A stretch of DNA of 64,000 bases. Origin: an uncultured Lachnospiraceae bacterium (GTDB lineage Bacteria; Bacillota; Clostridia; Lachnospirales; Lachnospiraceae). The notes beneath the pieces are model-generated. The model worked only from the letters and a program-made list of their open reading frames with translations, did no database searches and was not told the DNA's origin. This document shows, in pieces, positions 60,504 through 64,000 of the stretch. The stretch spans positions 1 to 64,000 of the forward strand of contig CANRIV010000009.1 of NCBI GenBank assembly GCA_947630805.1. The letters run 5' to 3'. Each line of letters begins with the position of its first letter. Within the stretch, counting starts at the first letter, position 1. A program made the translations under genes and the position numbers.

Positions 60504-62516
60504 CTACTTAAATGTAATCGTGTCTTCTATAATACTTTGTCCGTTGACAAAAAGTTCTACTGTCGCTTTTCCTTTTTTATTTCCCGTAAATTTCATTGTA
60601 TAGTCCCCGGTCCACATCGACACATCGGAATAATTCGGATCTACTTTCTGTAACACTTCGTCCACCGCCACGGAAACCAATCCTTGCGTAATCGGTATCC
60701 CGTTCATATCTTTCAATTCTTCCAATGCAAATGTGTAAGTAGCTGTATATTCCTGCTGTTTTTCTGAGCCTTTGCTCACCACAAGTCCGATGCTGGCGCC
60801 AAGCGGAGCCGCATGACCCGCCTTTACGGTCTGCCTTATGACAATCCCCTCTTTTACCGTTTCGCTGAATTCTTTACGTACTTCTCCTACACTGAATCCG
60901 GCGGAAGAAATCATTTCCTGGGCTGACCCCAGTTTTTTTCCTGCAAGACTTGGTATTGTACCTGTCTTCTCTGCAGACTGTTCCTGACCCCGGCTCACGA
61001 CCAGTTTTATCACATCATTTTTTGATACAAAAGCATTTTCTACCGGAGTGCAGGAGATTACACTTCCTATCTCTTTATAACTGTATTCATAAGTTGCCTC
61101 TGTTTTTAATCCCATCTCTTCCAGCTGTTTTACTGCTGAATCCAAATCGGATTTGACAATTCCTTCCGGTATCTGTATCCGTTCCGGTCCTTTGCTTACA
61201 ATCAGTTTTACCGTTGTATTTTTTTCTATAATTGTTCCTGCAGTCTCTGATTGAGATACTATCGTATCGGCAGGATAAATATCGCTGTAAATATAATTTG
61301 AGTCATACTCATATCCCAGATTTTTTTCATTGAGCGCTTCTTCGGCTTCATCGGATGTCTTTCCTACTACATTCGGCACGATTGTCTTTTTGGGATCGAT
61401 GGTTTCTCCTTCACTTACCACAGTATTTTTAGGAAGCTTGATTTCATTATTCATAAAAACCATCGTAATAATCACGGATACAATTACAATCGCCAGTATT
61501 CCAACGACAACACCTCCTACCGTCATCATTTTATCCATTTTAGGGCTCATGGCATCAATGTCATCGGAATCTTCATTTACATCATTAATTGGTTTGATAA
61601 CACCGCTCTCTTTTCTTATCTGATTAATCTCATCATCAGTGATAATCAGCGTTGAGCCTTTTTCTCCTGTCTCTTCCAGCTGAACAAAATCTACATCCGG
61701 CTCAGACAGCGCCCTCTTCAAATCCGCAATCAGAAGAGATATCTTAGGATAACGCCTGTCTGCCTGATTCTGGGTACATTTCGATACTATTTTTTCCATG
61801 CTTACCGGAATATCAGGAAGATATGATTTTAATCCCGGCACATTACTCTGAATATGCTTTAATGCAATCGTTACTGTAGATTCCCCATCGAAAGGCACAG
61901 TACCTGTCAGCATCTCAAACATAGTAATCCCAAGAGAATATATATCGCTTTTTTCATCTACATATTTTCCACCGGCCTGCTCCGGAGAGATATAATGCAC
62001 AGAGCCCATGGCGTTTCCATTGATGGTATTGGCAGAAGCCGCTCTTGCTATACCAAAGTCCGTCACTTTCACTTTTCCTTCTCTGGAAATCATAATATTC
62101 TGGGGCTTAATATCTCTGTGTACAATCTGATTATTATGTGCGCACTCAATACCATTTGCAATCTGAATAGCAATACTGATGGTCTCTCTTACCGAAAGCC
62201 TTCCTTTTTTTTCAATATAACTTTTCAGTGTAATGCCCTCTATCAGTTCCATTACTATGTAATACAGTCCGTCATCCTGACCTACGTCATATACATTTAC
62301 AATATTGGGATGAATCAGGCTGGCCGCTGACTGCGCTTCTGTTCTGAATTTAGACACAAAATTTCTATCTTTGCTGAATTCTTTTTTCAGTACTTTTATG
62401 GCAACGTTTCTGTTTAATTTATGATCTTTTGCCTTGTACACGTCGGACATTCCGCCTGCGCCTACTCTGCCCACAATTTCATAACGATTGTTGATAAAAT
62501 TTCCTTTTTCTAACAT
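60504..62516 (-). CDS. prkC: PASTA-domain serine/threonine protein kinase
   Basis: A 670-residue Hanks-type kinase. The kinase domain covers about 11-270, with ATP-anchoring Lys41 (VAIKVLK), catalytic HRD at 133-135 and DFGIARA. One membrane helix lies at about 332-356. Three extracellular PASTA repeats (about 372-580) bind muropeptides or lipid II, and a last beta domain follows. It senses wall fragments and phosphorylates division and growth proteins; in spores PrkC triggers germination. ATG 62516 is preferred over a GTG at 62525 that overlaps the phosphatase stop, since GAGGTG is well placed. Confidence 0.96.
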   Translation of the reverse strand: MLEKGNFINNRYEIVGRVGAGGMSDVYKAKDHKLNRNVAIKVLKKEFSKDRNFVSKFRTEAQSAASLIHPNIVNVYDVGQDDGLYYIVMELIEGITLKSYIEKKGRLSVRETISIAIQIANGIECAHNNQIVHRDIKPQNIMISREGKVKVTDFGIARAASANTINGNAMGSVHYISPEQAGGKYVDEKSDIYSLGITMFEMLTGTVPFDGESTVTIALKHIQSNVPGLKSYLPDIPVSMEKIVSKCTQNQADRRYPKISLLIADLKRALSEPDVDFVQLEETGEKGSTLIITDDEINQIRKESGVIKPINDVNEDSDDIDAMSPKMDKMMTVGGVVVGILAIVIVSVIITMVFMNNEIKLPKNTVVSEGETIDPKKTIVPNVVGKTSDEAEEALNEKNLGYEYDSNYIYSDIYPADTIVSQSETAGTIIEKNTTVKLIVSKGPERIQIPEGIVKSDLDSAVKQLEEMGLKTEATYEYSYKEIGSVISCTPVENAFVSKNDVIKLVVSRGQEQSAEKTGTIPSLAGKKLGSAQEMISSAGFSVGEVRKEFSETVKEGIVIRQTVKAGHAAPLGASIGLVVSKGSEKQQEYTATYTFALEELKDMNGIPITQGLVSVAVDEVLQKVDPNYSDVSMWTGDYTMKFTGNKKGKATVELFVNGQSIIEDTITFK

Positions 62517-62521
62517 AATGC

Positions 62522-63280
62522 TCACACCTCACGAATTTCAGGTTCAATCAGAATTGCTGATATATTATCTTTTCCGCCGTTCTCGTTGGCCTGACTAATC
62601 AGTTGGCGAACAGCCTGTTCGATGGTATCATTGTTATGAATAATTTTCTTTATCTCATAGTCTTCTACCATATTTGTAAGGCCGTCTGAACAAAGCAATA
62701 ATTTGTCACCCTTATCTATTTCTATCTCAAAAATATCCGGTGTGGAAGTCCGGTCCTCTGCTACTCCCAATGCCTTTGTAATCACATTTTTTTTGTAGTG
62801 CGTTCTGGCCTCTCCTTTATCAATCATCCCCATTCTGACCATATCTTCCACCAGAGAATGATCTCTTGTTATCTGCTTAATATCTCTGTTTCCCACAAGA
62901 TATGCCCGACTGTCTCCCACATTGGCAACATAGACATGATTGTCTGCAATCGTGACGCCTACAAACGTTGTTCCCATTCCACTGTAATCTTTATTAGAAT
63001 TTGCCATATCATAAATATCTTTATTTACTGATATAATTCCTGAATCCAGTATATTTGCCGGGTCAGACATGTGTGTGGTGCATACATATTTGACAAACTT
63101 TTCAATAGCCATCCGGGAAGCCACGTCTCCCGCCTTATGTCCTCCCATTCCATCTGCTACAATAAAAAGATTGGGAAGCTTCCCTATCGGTTTTACCGAC
63201 ACAAAAACACTGTCCTGGTTGATTGTGCGCATTAACCCTACATTGGTTTTTCCAAAAGCATTAATGGTCTGGCTTTCCAT
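62522..63280 (-). CDS. PP2C-family serine/threonine phosphatase (Stp1/PrpC type)
   Basis: A 252-residue metal-dependent phosphatase that reverses PrkC. Metal-binding motifs are [19 protein letters not shown] (41-52), [15 protein letters not shown] and the late GGKDNISAI. It sits between rlmN (20-bp overlap) and prkC (5-bp gap), the usual Firmicute order. Confidence 0.96.
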   Translation of the reverse strand: MESQTINAFGKTNVGLMRTINQDSVFVSVKPIGKLPNLFIVADGMGGHKAGDVASRMAIEKFVKYVCTTHMSDPANILDSGIISVNKDIYDMANSNKDYSGMGTTFVGVTIADNHVYVANVGDSRAYLVGNRDIKQITRDHSLVEDMVRMGMIDKGEARTHYKKNVITKALGVAEDRTSTPDIFEIEIDKGDKLLLCSDGLTNMVEDYEIKKIIHNNDTIEQAVRQLISQANENGGKDNISAILIEPEIREV

Positions 63281-64000
63281 CGCTCTGCTCCTTTCTTCCT
63301 TTCATTGCTTCATTTCTCAGTTGTCCGCAGGCACCGTTAATGTCCCTGCCCATTTCTCTTCTTATAGTAACATTTATCCCGTTTTTTTCAAGCCTTGATT
63401 TAAACTGCAAAACAGCTTTCTGACCGGACTGTCTAAAGTCTCTTTCCTGAATCGGATTGACCGGAATAAGATTTACATGACAGTTCAGACCCTTCAATAA
63501 ACGGCACAGACGCTCTGCTTCCTGCATGGTATCATTGACTCCTGCCACCAGACTGTATTCCAGCGTAATCCTTCTCTTCGTTTTTTCAAAATAATATCTG
63601 CACGCATCCAAGACTTGGGCAATAGAATATTTTCGTGCAATGGGCATCAATGTTTTTCTCGTGTCATCATCTGCTGCATGAAGAGAAAGCGCCAGTGTAA
63701 TCTGGAGATGCAAATCAGCCAATTTCACCATTTCCGGCACGATTCCGCAAGTGGATAACGTAATATTTCTCTGACTGATATGCGCTCCATGCACATCAGA
63801 AATCAGCTGTATAAATTTTACTACATGGTCAAAATTATCCAAAGGCTCCCCGCTTCCCATCAGAACGATATTGGAAACTCTTTCTCCGGTATCCTTCTCA
63901 ATCTGATAAATCTGCTCCAGCAGTTCTGAAGCGGTCAGATTCCGTTCCAGTCCATTCAGCGTAGAGGCACAAAACCTGCATCCCATTCTGCATCCGGACT
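63261..64000 (-). CDS. rlmN: 23S rRNA / tRNA adenine-C2 methyltransferase RlmN (partial, start beyond window)
   Basis: A radical-SAM enzyme that methylates C2 of A2503 in 23S rRNA and A37 in some tRNAs. Only the C-terminal part (about 245 residues) is in the window; the frame is open to base 64000. The cluster motif CRMGCRFC (CxxxCxxC) is at the window edge. [13 protein letters not shown], the [10 protein letters not shown] block and the late catalytic Cys in NGACGQL are present. It overlaps the phosphatase gene by 20 bp. Confidence 0.95.
   Translation of the reverse strand, partial: SGCRMGCRFCASTLNGLERNLTASELLEQIYQIEKDTGERVSNIVLMGSGEPLDNFDHVVKFIQLISDVHGAHISQRNITLSTCGIVPEMVKLADLHLQITLALSLHAADDDTRKTLMPIARKYSIAQVLDACRYYFEKTKRRITLEYSLVAGVNDTMQEAERLCRLLKGLNCHVNLIPVNPIQERDFRQSGQKAVLQFKSRLEKNGINVTIRREMGRDINGACGQLRNEAMKGRKEQSDGKPDH

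Noticed and set aside
1..64000. tRNA or rRNA genes
   Set aside because: No cloverleaf with TTCGA-type arms or rRNA segment was noticed in the intergenic gaps.

Overview
The window is chromosomal DNA from a low-GC, endospore-forming Firmicute, most likely a gut Lachnospiraceae relative (Clostridia). The case rests on a spoIIGA-sigE-sigG sporulation block, a Clostridia-type dcw cell-division cluster, AddAB recombination, yybP-ykoY and lysine riboswitches, and secreted proteins with poly-Asn linkers and Lys-rich fibronectin-III-like tails. Genus and species cannot be fixed from the sequence alone. Almost all genes are on the minus strand; the exceptions are a small membrane protein (18031), the ISL3 transposase (32519), aroE (38906) and ychF (56483).

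Layout, left to right. 1-7.8 kb: a probable trxA-trxB-response regulator-histidine kinase operon, then a P-type cation ATPase behind a yybP-ykoY (manganese) riboswitch with an intrinsic terminator, a metallo-beta-lactamase-fold hydrolase and an AlkD-like DNA glycosylase. 8-18 kb: a Csp-like subtilase, an LD-carboxypeptidase (S66), and addB-addA. 18-24 kb: a small membrane protein, NAD synthetase, a cytosolic-type amidase with SPOR domain, an acidic lipoprotein, and dapA-dapB behind a lysine riboswitch. 24-35.5 kb: the accessory region. It holds three paralogous GH128-like (Asl1-fold) glycoside hydrolases and three secreted carbohydrate-binding-like proteins, most ending in basic FnIII-like domains, plus a tandem-OB SSB-like gene. 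An ISL3-family insertion sequence with an IS200/IS605-family element nested inside it splits the region. 35.6-40.3 kb: a D-2-hydroxyacid dehydrogenase, a palindrome-rich repeat element, efp, an aroD-aroK fusion divergent from aroE, and a YqeG-like phosphatase. 40.4-43.8 kb: nrdR, ylmC/ymxH, sigG, sigE and spoIIGA, the last behind a promoter that looks like the Spo0A-controlled spoIIG promoter. 43.9-56.3 kb: ftsZ, ftsQ, ftsW, murD, mraY, two class B PBPs, ftsL, rsmH and mraZ, with MraZ boxes, then lgt. 56.5-64 kb: ychF, an aldo/keto reductase, and the rlmN-PP2C-prkC-rsgA-rpe module (rlmN runs off the window).

How it fits together. The right half is a conserved envelope-synthesis, sporulation and PASTA-kinase backbone. 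The left half is redox, repair and amino-acid metabolism under classical RNA switches. The most unusual part is the 24-35.5 kb secreted-glycan region. Its paralogous hydrolases and binding proteins lack any transporter or regulator next to them, which suggests a surface-attached beta-glucan-acting set built by local duplication. That function is inference from fold and motif recognition only.
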